Shown piece by piece: positions 16,501 to 25,717 of a stretch of DNA of 64,000 bases (its first letter is position 1; the number at the start of each line of letters is the position of its first letter). The position numbers and the translations under genes are program-made. The stretch comes from Streptomyces toyocaensis (GTDB lineage Bacteria > Actinomycetota > Actinomycetes > Streptomycetales > Streptomycetaceae). The stretch lies in contig NZ_JFCB01000020.1 in assembly GCF_000725125.1 (NCBI RefSeq), positions 82,464 to 146,463 of the forward strand, in the 5' to 3' direction. The notes beneath the pieces are model-generated. The model ran no database searches, was not told where the DNA came from, and was given only the letters and a program-made list of their open reading frames with translations.

Positions 16501-17238
16501 ATGTTCGGACGCGCTGTACGACTGATTCTGTCGATTGTCATGCTCACGACTGGAATGGTCGCGGGTACCGTCGCCACCGCGGGCACCGCGCACGCCGACG
16601 GCTGCTACACCTGGACCCGCACCCTGTCCCAGGGCGCCTCGGGCGCCGATGTCACCCAGCTGCAGATCCGCCTCGGCGGCTACCCGGGCTACGGGTCCGT
16701 GCTGGCCGTCGACGGCAGCTTCGGGCCCGCCACGGCAGCCGCCCTCAAGCGCTTCCAGTCCGCCTACGGCCTGGCCGCCGACGGCGTGGCCGGCCCCAAC
16801 ACCTACAACAAGCTCTACGCCCTCCAGGACGACGACTGCACGCCGATCCACTTCTCCTACGCCGAGCTGAACCAGTGCAACTCCACCTGGTCGGGCGGTG
16901 CGGTCAGTGCCGCGACGGCGAAGTCCAACGCGCTGCGGACGATGTGGAAACTGGAGGCCCTGCGGCACGCGCTCGGCGACGAACCGATCCGGGTCACCAG
17001 CGGCTTCCGGTCCTACGCCTGCAACGACGCCGTGGGCGGGGCGAGCGGCAGCCGCCACCTGTACGGTGACGCGGCCGACCTCGGCGCGGGACCGCACTCC
17101 CTGTGCACGCTGGCCAAGCAGGCCCGCAACCACGGGTTCAACGGCATCCTCGGCCCCGGCTACCCCGGACACGACGACCACGCGCACGTCGACCACCGCT
17201 CCAGCCGCTACTGGTCCGCGCCGACCTGCGGCGTCTGA
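16501..17238 (+). CDS. Secreted peptidoglycan-binding D-Ala-D-Ala carboxypeptidase (M15)
   Basis: A 245-residue exported protein. Residues 1-32 are a signal peptide ending TAHA. A peptidoglycan-binding repeat follows (GASGADVTQLQIRLGGYPGY, VDGSFGPATAAALKRFQ), then a zinc peptidase of the M15 family with SRHLYGDAADLG (His and Asp ligands) and DHAHVDH (third His). It resembles the secreted zinc carboxypeptidase of Streptomyces albus G in architecture. Expected role: trimming of stem peptides in cell-wall turnover. A perfect hairpin lies just after the stop. Confidence 0.9.
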   Translation: MFGRAVRLILSIVMLTTGMVAGTVATAGTAHADGCYTWTRTLSQGASGADVTQLQIRLGGYPGYGSVLAVDGSFGPATAAALKRFQSAYGLAADGVAGPNTYNKLYALQDDDCTPIHFSYAELNQCNSTWSGGAVSAATAKSNALRTMWKLEALRHALGDEPIRVTSGFRSYACNDAVGGASGSRHLYGDAADLGAGPHSLCTLAKQARNHGFNGILGPGYPGHDDHAHVDHRSSRYWSAPTCGV

Positions 17239-17250
17239 TCCGGCCGCAAC

Positions 17251-17293
17251 CGCCCGCCGGTTCCCCGGCCCCATTCCGGGGAACCGGCGGGCG
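17251..17293. terminator. Bidirectional hairpin terminator
   Basis: A perfect inverted repeat with 18-bp arms (CGCCCGCCGGTTCCCCGG and its complement) around a 7-base loop. It sits between the convergent M15 peptidase and TerB genes and can serve both. Confidence 0.85.
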
Positions 17294-17313
17294 CCGAACA
17301 ACGGGGCCGGCCG

Positions 17314-17868
17314 TCAGACGCCGAACTCCTGCGGCGAGAGACCGAGAGCCGCGCAGGCGTCACGGATGGCGTACTGCTCGGAGGGCTCGAAGCTGCCGTC
17401 GGCTCCGGCGACGACGATGCCGGTCTGGACGACGGCCCGGGCCTCGACCGGCTTCTTCGCCGCCTTGGCGATGTCCTCCAGCGCCCGCGCCCTGCCCTGC
17501 TCGACGTGGGCGGTGAGCCGGTCCACGTGCTCGTTGAACCGCTTGCGGAGCTGGTCCGCCGGGAAGTTCTGCAGCACCTCGTTGGAGACGATCAGTTCCT
17601 CCACCCGCTGCCGCTCCGCCGGGTCGACCCGCCCGTCGGCCGCCGCGACCAGCGCGCACATCGCCATGCTGGCGTCCCGGTAGGCGCCGCTCTTCAACTC
17701 CGCCTTGGCGGACGCCAGCTGGGACTTGAACAGCCCCATCAACTGGGCCTTGGAGCCACCGCCGGACGAGGACGGGCCGTGCCCCTGCGGCCGTGCGCCT
17801 CCCGCCCGCGCGCCCTGGGACTGCTGGAGCGTCCTGGCCTGGTCCTTGAGCCGGTCCCACATCGCCAT
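17314..17868 (-). CDS. TerB-family tellurite-resistance-like protein
   Basis: A 184-residue protein: a short N-terminal helix (MWDRLKDQARTL), a low-complexity Gly/Ser linker, and from about residue 45 a TerB domain (AMCALVAAADGRVDPAERQR, then GIVVAGADGSFEPSEQYAIR) with two acidic metal-binding helices. TerB belongs to the Ter stress and calcium-binding network. No terC, terD or terE lies adjacent, so a direct tellurite role is uncertain. AGGTGG precedes the ATG at 17868. Confidence 0.88.
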   Translation of the reverse strand: MAMWDRLKDQARTLQQSQGARAGGARPQGHGPSSSGGGSKAQLMGLFKSQLASAKAELKSGAYRDASMAMCALVAAADGRVDPAERQRVEELIVSNEVLQNFPADQLRKRFNEHVDRLTAHVEQGRARALEDIAKAAKKPVEARAVVQTGIVVAGADGSFEPSEQYAIRDACAALGLSPQEFGV

Positions 17869-18019
17869 TCGGTGCCACCTCGGGTTGTCGCTGTCCGGTC
17901 CTGTTCGCCAGTCCCGGATCTTCACGGTCCGTCCGGTCAAACGGACGCGCGCCCGGGGAGGTTCCCGCTCGGCAAAAGAACGGCAAAACCGATCGGGAGC
18001 ACCGGTGCCGGGCGCGGGG

Positions 18020-19255
18020 TCAGCCCACCGTCCACTTCTGGTTCGCGCCGCCCGTGCACGTCCAGATCTGCAGCCGGGTGCCGTTGGCCGAACTGTTGCC
18101 CGCCACGTCCAGGCACTTGTCGGCCTGAGGGTTGACGATGTCGCGCGCCGCGGTGACGACCCACTTCTGGGCCGCGGTGCCGTTGCAGTCCCACAACTGG
18201 ACCGGCGTGCCGTCGGCCGTGCCGCCCGAGGCGACGTCCAGGCACTTGCCGAGGGCCCGGACCGTGCCGTCGGATCCCACCGTCCACCGCTGGGCGGAGG
18301 TGCCGTTGCAGTCGTAGAGCTGTACGGGGGTGCCGTTGGCCGTGTTCGCCCCGGCCACGTCGACGCACTTGCCGGCCAGGCCGCGGATCGCGCCGCCGGT
18401 GGACGAGTCACCGGTCGTCACCGAGACGTGATCCACGACGAGTTGCTGCGGGAGGACGGTGGAGCCGTCCGGGTCGCCGGGCCAGTAGCCGCCCACCGCC
18501 AGGTTGAGGATCAGGAAGAACGGCTTGTCGAACACCCACTGCCTGCCGCCCAGATCGGCGGGCGTGCGCCGCTGGTAGACGTTCCCGTCCACGGACCAGG
18601 TGATCGAGCCCGGCGCCCAGTCGACGGCGAAGGTGTGGAAGGCGTCCGCGAAGGCCTGACCGCCCGGCAGTGTGTAGCCGGCACCGATGCCGCCGGAGCC
18701 GGAGTAGCCGGGGCCGTGGATCGTGCCGTGCACCGTGGAGGGCTCGAAGCCGACGTTCTCCATGATGTCGATCTCGCCCGAGTCCGGCCAGTCGACCGGC
18801 GTGCCCAGCATCCAGAACGCCGGCCACATGCCCTGCCCGCGCGGGATCTTCATCCGCGCCTCGATGTGCCCGTACTGCGCGGTGAACCGGCCCGCGGTGT
18901 TGAGCCGGGCGGAGGTGTACTGGCAGGTGCCGTACCAGCACTGGTAGCCTGCCGGGTTTTCCTTGCGGGCCGTGATGACCAGATGACCCTGGCCGTCCAG
19001 GGCGGCGTTCCTGGTGCCCGAGGTGTAGTACTGCCGCTCGTGGTTGTTGACGTTGTCCCCGGTCTCCGTCTGCCACTTCGAGGAGTCGGCCGCCGCACCG
19101 GCGGGCCCGTCGAAGGTGTCCGAGAACGTCACGGCCGCCGCGGCGGTGGTGTCCGCCGGTTCGGCCCGGGCGGTGGTGCCGGCCGCCCCGGAGGCGACCA
19201 GAACGGCGGACAGGGCCGCGATCAGCCATCTGCGGCGGGTGCGCGGAGAGAACAT
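18020..19255 (-). CDS. Secreted GH16 endo-beta-1,3-glucanase with ricin-type lectin domain
   Basis: A 411-residue exported enzyme. The signal peptide ends near residue 30 (ARA). A GH16 jelly-roll follows with the catalytic GEIDIMENVG (ExDxxE) near residue 160. A C-terminal beta-trefoil (CBM13, about residues 290-411) has three QxW repeats (QRW, QKW, QKW) each following a CLDVA or CVDVA box. It probably degrades laminarin-like or fungal wall beta-glucan, the lectin aiding binding. GGGAGAG lies before the ATG. Confidence 0.92.
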   Translation of the reverse strand: MFSPRTRRRWLIAALSAVLVASGAAGTTARAEPADTTAAAAVTFSDTFDGPAGAAADSSKWQTETGDNVNNHERQYYTSGTRNAALDGQGHLVITARKENPAGYQCWYGTCQYTSARLNTAGRFTAQYGHIEARMKIPRGQGMWPAFWMLGTPVDWPDSGEIDIMENVGFEPSTVHGTIHGPGYSGSGGIGAGYTLPGGQAFADAFHTFAVDWAPGSITWSVDGNVYQRRTPADLGGRQWVFDKPFFLILNLAVGGYWPGDPDGSTVLPQQLVVDHVSVTTGDSSTGGAIRGLAGKCVDVAGANTANGTPVQLYDCNGTSAQRWTVGSDGTVRALGKCLDVASGGTADGTPVQLWDCNGTAAQKWVVTAARDIVNPQADKCLDVAGNSSANGTRLQIWTCTGGANQKWTVG

Positions 19256-19423
19256 GGCTCTCCCTTCCGTACGGCGCCCCGCATGCGCGGGTGCGCCGAC
19301 CGAGGTGGTGGGGGGGGTGAATGCGCAACGCCTTGATTCAAGAGGTGAGATAAAGGGGCGTCAAGACCCTGGTACGGACCACGACCGCACGGTCGCCGTC
19401 CCGTCCCGGCCCGGGGCCGCGCT

Positions 19424-19780
19424 TCAGGCCGTCGTGCCCCAGGAGGTCCGGTGCGCACAGCCGGGGTCGTGCTCGGTGGCGCACGACGTCCACCAGCGCT
19501 CGCAGCACGCGGCCTCCACCTCTGCCTGTGCGAGCGCCGCGGCCGCCGCGTCCCGCCACGCCGCCCGGCGGCCCTCCCGCTCGCGCAGAACGGCGACGGT
19601 GCGCCGCTCCTCGGCGATGACGGTCTCGCGGACCACTCCCAGGACGGGCGCGAGGGCGGTGACCGCCATGGCGAGGCTGGTCCACGCGGGAACGGTGCCC
19701 CAGGTGCTCACGGTACAGAAGGAGAGCCACAGGGCCACGGCGGCGTACATGACGGTGAGAGCGCGGCTGCCCCTGCTCAT
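19424..19780 (-). CDS. Small membrane protein of unknown function
   Basis: A 118-residue protein chosen for its strong ribosome-binding site (AAGGAGACG) before the ATG at 19780. Two hydrophobic helices (residues about 9-25 and 33-50) are followed by a charged, probably coiled segment rich in Glu/Arg, and a short Cys-rich tail (four Cys in the last 28 residues). No family was recognised. It looks like a common Streptomyces hypothetical with two transmembrane helices. Confidence 0.6.
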   Translation of the reverse strand: MSRGSRALTVMYAAVALWLSFCTVSTWGTVPAWTSLAMAVTALAPVLGVVRETVIAEERRTVAVLREREGRRAAWRDAAAAALAQAEVEAACCERWWTSCATEHDPGCAHRTSWGTTA

Positions 19781-20016
19781 GGCTCGTCTCCTTCTCGGTC
19801 CTGCCGGTGGAAGTCTGATGCCCCGGATGCGCGCGGGCATGACTCGTCCCCGGCCGTGAGAAGCACGTCCCTCCCCGGCCACCTCGACGGCGCGGTGAGG
19901 CCGGCCGGAACCGATGAGCGGGGCGCCCGGCCACAACGTCGAACGGGTGCGCTACATTTTGCTCGCCCTTGACGGCGATCATTCACGATCTCTCACGCTA
20001 CGGAGCCGGCACACCC

Positions 20017-20439
20017 ATGAGCGACATCGTCAACGGACTCGGCCGGGCCGCCGCCTACGGCGCACTCGGGCTGGTCCTGCTGGTCCTCGGCATCGTCCTG
20101 GTCGACCTGCTGACGCCCGGAAAGCTCGGCCGGCAGATCTGGCAGGAGCGCAACCGCAACGCCGCCGTCGTGCTCAGCTCCTCGCTGCTGGGCATCGGAG
20201 GCATCGTGTTCACGTCGATCTGGACGACGTACGACGACTTCGGCAAGGGGCTGGTGTCGACCGCGACGTTCGGCGTGCTGGGCCTGGTGATGATGGCCGT
20301 GGCGTTCCTGGTGGTCGATCTCATCACTCCGGGGCGCCTGGGTGCCACCCTGGTGGAGCCCGAACCCCACCCGGCGGTCTGGGTGACGGCCTCCTGCAAC
20401 CTCGCGGTGTCCGCCATCATCTCGGCCTCGATCGCCTGA
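20017..20439 (+). CDS. DUF350 integral membrane protein
   Basis: A 140-residue protein with about four transmembrane helices and the internally duplicated pattern of DUF350 (YjfL-like): LGLVLLVLGIVLVDLLTPGK in the first half and VLGLVMMAVAFLVVDLITPG in the second. Function is unknown; some relatives sit in envelope-stress loci. The ATG at 20017 is favoured, with GGAG 12 bases upstream; an earlier ATG at 19969 is possible but would add a polar extension. Confidence 0.82.
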   Translation: MSDIVNGLGRAAAYGALGLVLLVLGIVLVDLLTPGKLGRQIWQERNRNAAVVLSSSLLGIGGIVFTSIWTTYDDFGKGLVSTATFGVLGLVMMAVAFLVVDLITPGRLGATLVEPEPHPAVWVTASCNLAVSAIISASIA

Positions 20440-20501
20440 CGTTCCGTCAACGACTCGACGCGCGGCTGGGACAGGGCGGGGCGGCCGGTGCCGCCGCGCC
20501 C

Positions 20502-20915
20502 TCACGCCACCCGGGAGCGGAGCTGTGTGACGCCGCCGCGCACCGGCGCGGGCTGGACGCGGGTGGCGGTGCGGACGCGGTACGTCGTGCGGTTGGGGTC
20601 CACGACGGGCTCGCCGAGAGTGATGCGGCCTGACGCGTGCAGCTCGTCGCAGTCGGCGGTGGGCAGGGCGGCATAACAGCCGCCCGTGCCGGTGGTGGAG
20701 TCGAGGGGGCGCCAGTAGCTGTATCTCCGGCGGCCGTTCGCGTACACCGTCACGTACGTGGGGGTACGGGGGTCGGCGATGATCCGCAGCGCTTCGGCGG
20801 CCGCTCCCGAGGGGCGTCCGGCCGGGGCGGGGCCGGCGGTGGCGGCCCGGGAGTGTCGGCGGCGTGCGGTGGGCAGGGCGACGAGGGACTTCGTGCGGTC
20901 GACGGTGGAGAGCAT
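20502..20915 (-). CDS. Conserved hypothetical protein
   Basis: A 137-residue protein. GGAAAGG lies 8 bases before the ATG at 20915. The N-terminal 45 residues are polar and Ala/Arg-rich; the rest is a compact basic domain (YVTVYANGRRRYSYWRPLDS, GEPVVDPNRTTYRVRTATR) with two cysteines flanking a YAALPTAD segment. I do not recognise a family. No signal peptide or membrane segment is visible. Confidence 0.55.
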   Translation of the reverse strand: MLSTVDRTKSLVALPTARRRHSRAATAGPAPAGRPSGAAAEALRIIADPRTPTYVTVYANGRRRYSYWRPLDSTTGTGGCYAALPTADCDELHASGRITLGEPVVDPNRTTYRVRTATRVQPAPVRGGVTQLRSRVA

Positions 20916-21063
20916 CAGCAGGACCTTTCCGGAGCCGGACACGAGACCGTCTACCCAGCGAGGCGCCGGTGTTGATCTCCTTTTCCGATCATTGTGCAAC
21001 CTCACACTGACAACGCGGGCAGGGCTCACCCCGTTCCCGTCCCGGCGTGTCGCCCGCCCCGGG

Positions 21064-22029
21064 TCAGCCGCCCGGCCCCGGGTCCGGGCGCACCGCCGCG
21101 TCGACACCGGCGCGAGCCGCCTCCAGCTGGGCCGCGAACGCGATGCCGAGGAAGAGGGCGACGGCGGTGAGGTAGGCCCACAGCAGCAGGGCGACGAAGG
21201 CCGTCAGCGGCCCGTACAGGGCGCCGAACGCCCCGCTGCCCTCGACGTACAGCGCGAGCAGCCACGTCGCGGCGACCCACAGCAGGAGATGGACGGCCGA
21301 GCCGAAGGCCAGCCAGGTGTAGCCCGGCTGGACCCGGCGGGGCGACCAGCGGAAGATCACCGCGGAGGCGACCCAGGCCAGCAGCAGCCCCACCGGCACG
21401 TCCAGCGCGCCCCACCACCCGGCCCCGGCCCCCCGGCCCGCGACCACCTCGGCCACCGAACGGCTGACCGCGTCACCGGCGACCAGGACGACGAACCCGA
21501 GAACCATGGGCAGGCCCGCGGCGAGCGCGAGGAGGACGGCCCTGCCGTACTTGCGGGGCAGGGGCCGGTCCCGTTCGATGCCGTAGATGCGGTTGGCGCC
21601 CCGCTCGATCTGGCCCATGGCCGAGGCCAGGTTCAGTACGGCGAAGCCCAGTCCGAGCCACAGGGCCAGCGTGCTCGCCAGGTCGTCGTGGGCGGTGCGC
21701 CGGATGCCGTCGAAGGCGTCCTCGACGACGTCCGCGCTGGCGCCGGGCACGATGCGGCCCAGGGTGAGTTCGATGACGCGGCCCGCGCCCTCGGTGTGCA
21801 CGGAGGTCGCGAGGCCGACCAGCGCCACGGTGAACGGCACCAGGCCCAGGACGACCTGGAAGGCGAGCGCCCGCGCGTTGGTGAAGCCGTCCGCGAAGCG
21901 GAAGCGGGCGACGGAGTCGGTGAGCAGCCGCATGCCCCCGTAGTGCCGCAGCGCGGCGAACGCCTCGTCTCCGGAGAGCTCGTCCCCGACCATGTCCCGG
22001 GTCTGCGGGACGCGGACGACGGTTCCCAT
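21064..22029 (-). CDS. YihY/BrkB-family membrane protein
   Basis: A 321-residue protein with six predicted membrane helices and the family pattern: FTNARALAFQVVLGLVPFTV near residue 50, a central IYGIERDRPLPRKY cytoplasmic motif, and PLTAFVALLLWAYLTAVALF near the C-terminus. YihY proteins were once mislabelled ribonuclease BN; their function is unknown. The ATG at 22029 has GAGGAGGG at good spacing. Confidence 0.9.
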   Translation of the reverse strand: MGTVVRVPQTRDMVGDELSGDEAFAALRHYGGMRLLTDSVARFRFADGFTNARALAFQVVLGLVPFTVALVGLATSVHTEGAGRVIELTLGRIVPGASADVVEDAFDGIRRTAHDDLASTLALWLGLGFAVLNLASAMGQIERGANRIYGIERDRPLPRKYGRAVLLALAAGLPMVLGFVVLVAGDAVSRSVAEVVAGRGAGAGWWGALDVPVGLLLAWVASAVIFRWSPRRVQPGYTWLAFGSAVHLLLWVAATWLLALYVEGSGAFGALYGPLTAFVALLLWAYLTAVALFLGIAFAAQLEAARAGVDAAVRPDPGPGG

Positions 22030-22188
22030 GCGCGGACCCTCCTCGCCTCGAGTGGCTTGCTCCCCCTCACTGATCGCCCCTTTCGGCGGCGCCACACCCC
22101 TGAGGGAGGACTCACACGGCGCGCAGGTGCCCGCCGGGTGCCGCACGGGACGGGAGGGTCCACCGCAGGCACGGGGGGCCCGGGACCG

Positions 22189-22548
22189 TCACCGGCTCGC
22201 GGACTCGCCGGCGAGCGGGTCGTGGCCCCAGTTCATGAGGGAGTGGCGCCAGCGCGAGTCGCGCACGTCGCCGGACGGGCGCTGGGCGAGATGGCGGCGG
22301 ATGTACCCGACGACCTTGCGCATGTGCTCGTAGTCGTCGTCGGTCAGGTCCTTCCTGCCCGCGCGGAGGATGCCGGCGATCCGGCGGCCGGACGCGTGGC
22401 CGGTCGACTCACCCCCGTCCTTGTGCTGCCCCGCGGCGCGGGACGCGTCGGTGGCCAGCCACTTCTCGAGATCGGCCGGCTTCATGTTGACCAGCTCGCG
22501 GAACTCGTCCCAGGTCTCGTCCTTGCGGTCCGGTTCCACCGCGCTCAT
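22189..22548 (-). CDS. DUF3140 protein
   Basis: A 119-residue DUF3140 protein: WDEFRELVNMKPADLEKWLA, then GRRIAGILRAGRKDLTDDDY and a C-terminal RRHLAQRPSG plus WRHSLMNWGHDP. The function is unknown, but the fold resembles small DNA-binding or stress proteins. The ATG overlaps the stop of the upstream DUF2945 gene (ATGA), and DUF3140/DUF2945 pairs recur in actinobacteria, suggesting joint function. Confidence 0.88.
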   Translation of the reverse strand: MSAVEPDRKDETWDEFRELVNMKPADLEKWLATDASRAAGQHKDGGESTGHASGRRIAGILRAGRKDLTDDDYEHMRKVVGYIRRHLAQRPSGDVRDSRWRHSLMNWGHDPLAGESASR

Positions 22549-22775
22549 TTCTTCTTCCTGAGCGCGGAGGGCTTGTGGACCGCCCGCTTGCCCGACGTGT
22601 CGCTGCGCACCTCGTACTGCGGCTCCTCCTCGGAGGCGGCGACCGTGCGTCCGGCCTCCTCGGTGCGCTCGGTGATCTTCTTCTCGACCTTGCCCGTCGT
22701 CTCGTTTCCGTGGCTGCTCCAGGCGACCCCGTCACCCTCGTGGAGTTCCTTCTCCCGGTCGCTGTCCTTGCCCAT
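22545..22775 (-). CDS. DUF2945 (TUDOR-like) small protein
   Basis: A 76-residue protein with the DUF2945 core GDGVAWSSHGNETTGKVEKK, a small SH3/Tudor-like barrel, and a basic KPSALRKKK tail. Members are annotated as hypervirulence-associated, with no known mechanism. It is the first gene of the coupled pair with DUF3140 and has a strong AAGGAGG site before the ATG. Confidence 0.85.
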   Translation of the reverse strand: MGKDSDREKELHEGDGVAWSSHGNETTGKVEKKITERTEEAGRTVAASEEEPQYEVRSDTSGKRAVHKPSALRKKK

Positions 22776-22908
22776 TCCCAGGCGCCTCCTTCACGTGGCG
22801 GTCGGCTCCGTTCCACCCTGCTGGCAGGGCGGCCCACGCGCATCCCGGGGCGTCACGCACGTCCGGGCCGGCCCCTGCGGGCCGGCCCGGACCAGCGCTA
22901 CGGACGGC

Positions 22909-25140
22909 TCAGACGAGGTCGAACCGGTCGAGGTTCATGACCTTGTCCCACGCCTTGACGAAGTCCCGCACGAACTTCTCCCCGGCGTCGTCGCTCGCGT
23001 AGACCTCGGCCAGCGCGCGCAGCTCGGAGTTCGATCCGAACACCAGGTCGGCACGGGTGCCGGTCCACTTCGTTTCGCCGGTCGCCGCGTCGCGGCCCTC
23101 GAACGTGGTCCGGTCCTCGGACGTCGCCTTCCACGTCGTGCCCAGGTCGAGCAGGTTGACGAAGAAGTCGTTCGTCAGGGTGCCCGGGACCGTGGTGAAC
23201 ACGCCGTGCGCCGACTGCTGGTGGTTCGCGCCCAGGACCCGCAGACCGCCGACGAGGACGGTCATCTCGGGGGCGCTCAGGGTCAGCAGGTTGGCCTTGT
23301 CCAGCAGCAGGAACTCGGCGGGCAGGCGGTTGCCCTTGCCGAGGTAGTTGCGGAACCCGTCGGCGGTGGGCTCGAGCGCGGCGAACGACTCGGTGTCCGT
23401 CTCCTCCTGCGACGCGTCCACGCGGCCCGGCGTGAAGGGAACCTCGATGTCGAAGCCGGCGTCCCTGGCCGCCTTCTCGACACCGGCCGCGCCTGCCAGC
23501 ACGATCAGGTCGGCGAGCGAGACCCGCTTGCCGCCGGTCTGCGCCGCGTTGAAGGAATCCCGGACGCCTTCCAGCGTGCGCAGCACCGTCGCCAGCCGGT
23601 CGGGGTCGTTGGCCTCCCAGCCCCGCTGCGGCTCCAGGCGGATGCGCGCGCCGTTGGCACCGCCGCGCTTGTCGCTGCCGCGGAAGGACGACGCCGACGC
23701 CCACGCGGTCGACACCAGCTCGGACACCGACAGATCCGAGGCGAGGACCTGGTCCTTGAGGGCGGCGATGTCCGCGGCGTCCACGAGGTCGTACGTCCGC
23801 TCGGGCAGCGGGTCCTGCCACAGGAGCGTCTCGGAGGGCACCTCGGGGCCGAGGTACAGCGACTTCGGGCCCATGTCGCGGTGGGTGAGCTTGAACCAGG
23901 CGCGGGCGAAGGCGTCCGCGAACTCGTCCGGGTTCTCCAGGAAGCGGCGCGAGATCGGACCGTAGACCGGGTCGAAGCGGAGCGCGAGGTCCGTGGTCAG
24001 CATCGTCGGCTGGTGGCTCTTCGACGGGTCGTGGGCGTCGGGCACGGTGCCCGCCCCCGCTCCGTCCTTCGGCCGCCACTGGTGGGCGCCCGCGGGGCTC
24101 CTGAACAACTCCCACTCGTAGCCGAAGAGGATCTCGAAGAAGCTGTTGTCCCAGGTCGTCGGCGTGTTCGTCCACGTCACCTCGAGACCGCTGGTGATCG
24201 TGTCGGCGCCCTTGCCGCTGCCGAACGTGTTCCTCCAGCCCAGGCCCTGCTCCTCGAGGCCGGCGGCCTCCGGGTCGGGGCCGACGTGGTCGGCCGGGCC
24301 CGCGCCGTGGGTCTTGCCGAAGGTGTGGCCGCCGGCGATCAGGGCGACGGTCTCCTCGTCGTTCATGGCCATGCGGCGGAACGTCTCGCGGATGTCACGG
24401 GCCGAGGCGATCGGGTCCGGGTTGCCGTTGGGTCCCTCGGGGTTGACGTAGATGAGGCCCATCTGGACGGCGCCGAGCGGGTTCTCCAGTTCCCTGTCGC
24501 CGGTGTAGCGCTCGTCACCGAGCCAGTTGGACTCGGGGCCCCAGTAGACGTCCTCCTCCGGCTCCCAGACGTCCGCACGGCCGCCGGCGAAGCCGAAGGT
24601 CTTGAAGCCCATCGACTCCAGGGCGACGTTGCCGGAGAGGATCAGCAGGTCGGCCCATGACAGGCTGTTGCCGTACTTCTTCTTCACGGGCCACAGCAGG
24701 CGGCGGGCCTTGTCGAGGTTGGCGTTGTCCGGCCAGCTGTTGAGCGGGGCGAAGCGCTGCTGGCCGGCCCCGGCCCCGCCGCGGCCGTCGCTGATGCGGT
24801 AGGTGCCCGCACTGTGCCAGGCCATGCGGACGACGAGCGGACCGTAGTGGCCGAAGTCGGCGGGCCACCAGTCCTGGGAGGTGGTCAGCACCTCGGCGAT
24901 GTCCCGCTTCACCGCCGGAAGGTCGAGGGCCTCGAACGCCTCGGCGTAGTCGAAGTCCTCGCCGAGCGGGTTCGCCACGGCCGGGTTCTTGGCCAGGATC
25001 TTCAGGTTGAGACGCTCGGGCCACCACTGGCGGTTTCCGCCGCCCTGGGTGGGGTGCGCGGCGCGCCCGTGCGCGACCGGGCAGCCACCCGCTTCCTCCG
25101 CCTTGGGCTCGGTGACGATCGCGTCGTGGTTCTCGGTCAT
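22909..25140 (-). CDS. katG: Catalase-peroxidase KatG
   Basis: A 743-residue heme enzyme that removes hydrogen peroxide by catalase and peroxidase activity. The distal triad is Arg105, Trp108, His109 in VRMAWHSAGTYR; the proximal histidine lies in GGHTFGKTHG. The duplicated C-terminal half is present and full length. The Met-Tyr-Trp adduct tyrosine lies in GLIYVNPEGP. It follows the fur-type regulator by 33 bases, the arrangement known for furA-catC in Streptomyces coelicolor, so it is probably repressed by that regulator and induced by peroxide. Confidence 0.97.
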   Translation of the reverse strand: MTENHDAIVTEPKAEEAGGCPVAHGRAAHPTQGGGNRQWWPERLNLKILAKNPAVANPLGEDFDYAEAFEALDLPAVKRDIAEVLTTSQDWWPADFGHYGPLVVRMAWHSAGTYRISDGRGGAGAGQQRFAPLNSWPDNANLDKARRLLWPVKKKYGNSLSWADLLILSGNVALESMGFKTFGFAGGRADVWEPEEDVYWGPESNWLGDERYTGDRELENPLGAVQMGLIYVNPEGPNGNPDPIASARDIRETFRRMAMNDEETVALIAGGHTFGKTHGAGPADHVGPDPEAAGLEEQGLGWRNTFGSGKGADTITSGLEVTWTNTPTTWDNSFFEILFGYEWELFRSPAGAHQWRPKDGAGAGTVPDAHDPSKSHQPTMLTTDLALRFDPVYGPISRRFLENPDEFADAFARAWFKLTHRDMGPKSLYLGPEVPSETLLWQDPLPERTYDLVDAADIAALKDQVLASDLSVSELVSTAWASASSFRGSDKRGGANGARIRLEPQRGWEANDPDRLATVLRTLEGVRDSFNAAQTGGKRVSLADLIVLAGAAGVEKAARDAGFDIEVPFTPGRVDASQEETDTESFAALEPTADGFRNYLGKGNRLPAEFLLLDKANLLTLSAPEMTVLVGGLRVLGANHQQSAHGVFTTVPGTLTNDFFVNLLDLGTTWKATSEDRTTFEGRDAATGETKWTGTRADLVFGSNSELRALAEVYASDDAGEKFVRDFVKAWDKVMNLDRFDLV

Positions 25141-25173
25141 GGAAGTCCTTCCGGGCGAAACGGTTCGCGCAGT

Positions 25174-25611
25174 TCAGGTACTGCGGGAGGCGGAACAGCC
25201 GGGGCACAGGCCCCAGTAGACGACCTCGGCCTCGTCGATCACGAAGCCGTGACTGTCGGACGCGGTCAGACAGGGTGCTTCACCGACCGCGCAGTCGGCG
25301 TCGGCGACCACGCCGCAGGTCCGGCAGACCAGGTGGTGGTGGTTGTCCCCCACGCGCCCCTCGTAGCGGGCGGGGCCGCCGGCCGGTGCGACGCGGCGCA
25401 CCAGACCTGCCCCGGTCAGCGCGTCGAGCGCTCCGTACACCGCCTGCAGGGAGACGTGCCCCGTACGCCGGCGCACCTCGGCGGCGATGGTCTCGACCCC
25501 GAGGTGGCCGCCCCGGCGGACGGTCTCGAGGAGGGCGACGCGGGCGGCCGTGGCGCGCAGGCCCGCACCGCGGAGCTCCTCGGCGGTACTGGACGGCCGG
25601 GATGCGGTCAT
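25174..25611 (-). CDS. furA: Fur-family peroxide regulator (FurA/CatR type)
   Basis: A 145-residue Fur-family repressor. The wing-helix DNA-binding half has GHVSLQAVYGALDALTGAGL. The metal site HHHLVCRTCG and the C-terminal CPGC supply the structural zinc cysteines. Known homologues repress themselves and the downstream catalase-peroxidase and are relieved by metal-catalysed oxidation. No Shine-Dalgarno sequence precedes the ATG, and a -10-like box sits very close to it, suggesting a leaderless or nearly leaderless message. Confidence 0.93.
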   Translation of the reverse strand: MTASRPSSTAEELRGAGLRATAARVALLETVRRGGHLGVETIAAEVRRRTGHVSLQAVYGALDALTGAGLVRRVAPAGGPARYEGRVGDNHHHLVCRTCGVVADADCAVGEAPCLTASDSHGFVIDEAEVVYWGLCPGCSASRST

Positions 25612-25612
25612 G

Positions 25613-25660
25613 CGCCGAACCTATAGGCCCAGACGCGAATAATTCCAGAGAACGAACGGG
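25613..25660 (-). promoter_or_regulatory. Putative furA promoter and operator
   Basis: On the minus strand TATAGG is about 8 bases before the ATG, and upstream is GAATTATTC (25637-25645), a perfect AT-rich palindrome around one base in otherwise GC-rich DNA. The position between a -35 and the -10 suits repression by the Fur-family protein. Confidence 0.5.
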
Positions 25661-25717
25661 TCCAGTCTTGGGGTGTGTCCGGTAACTGCGGGTGACTCCT
25701 GGGTTGCGCCGTGCGGT

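Noticed and set aside
20758..24660. A 1300-codon open frame on the plus strand
   Set aside because: It runs antisense to YihY, DUF3140, DUF2945 and katG, which are clear family members. The frame stays open only because of GC codon bias.
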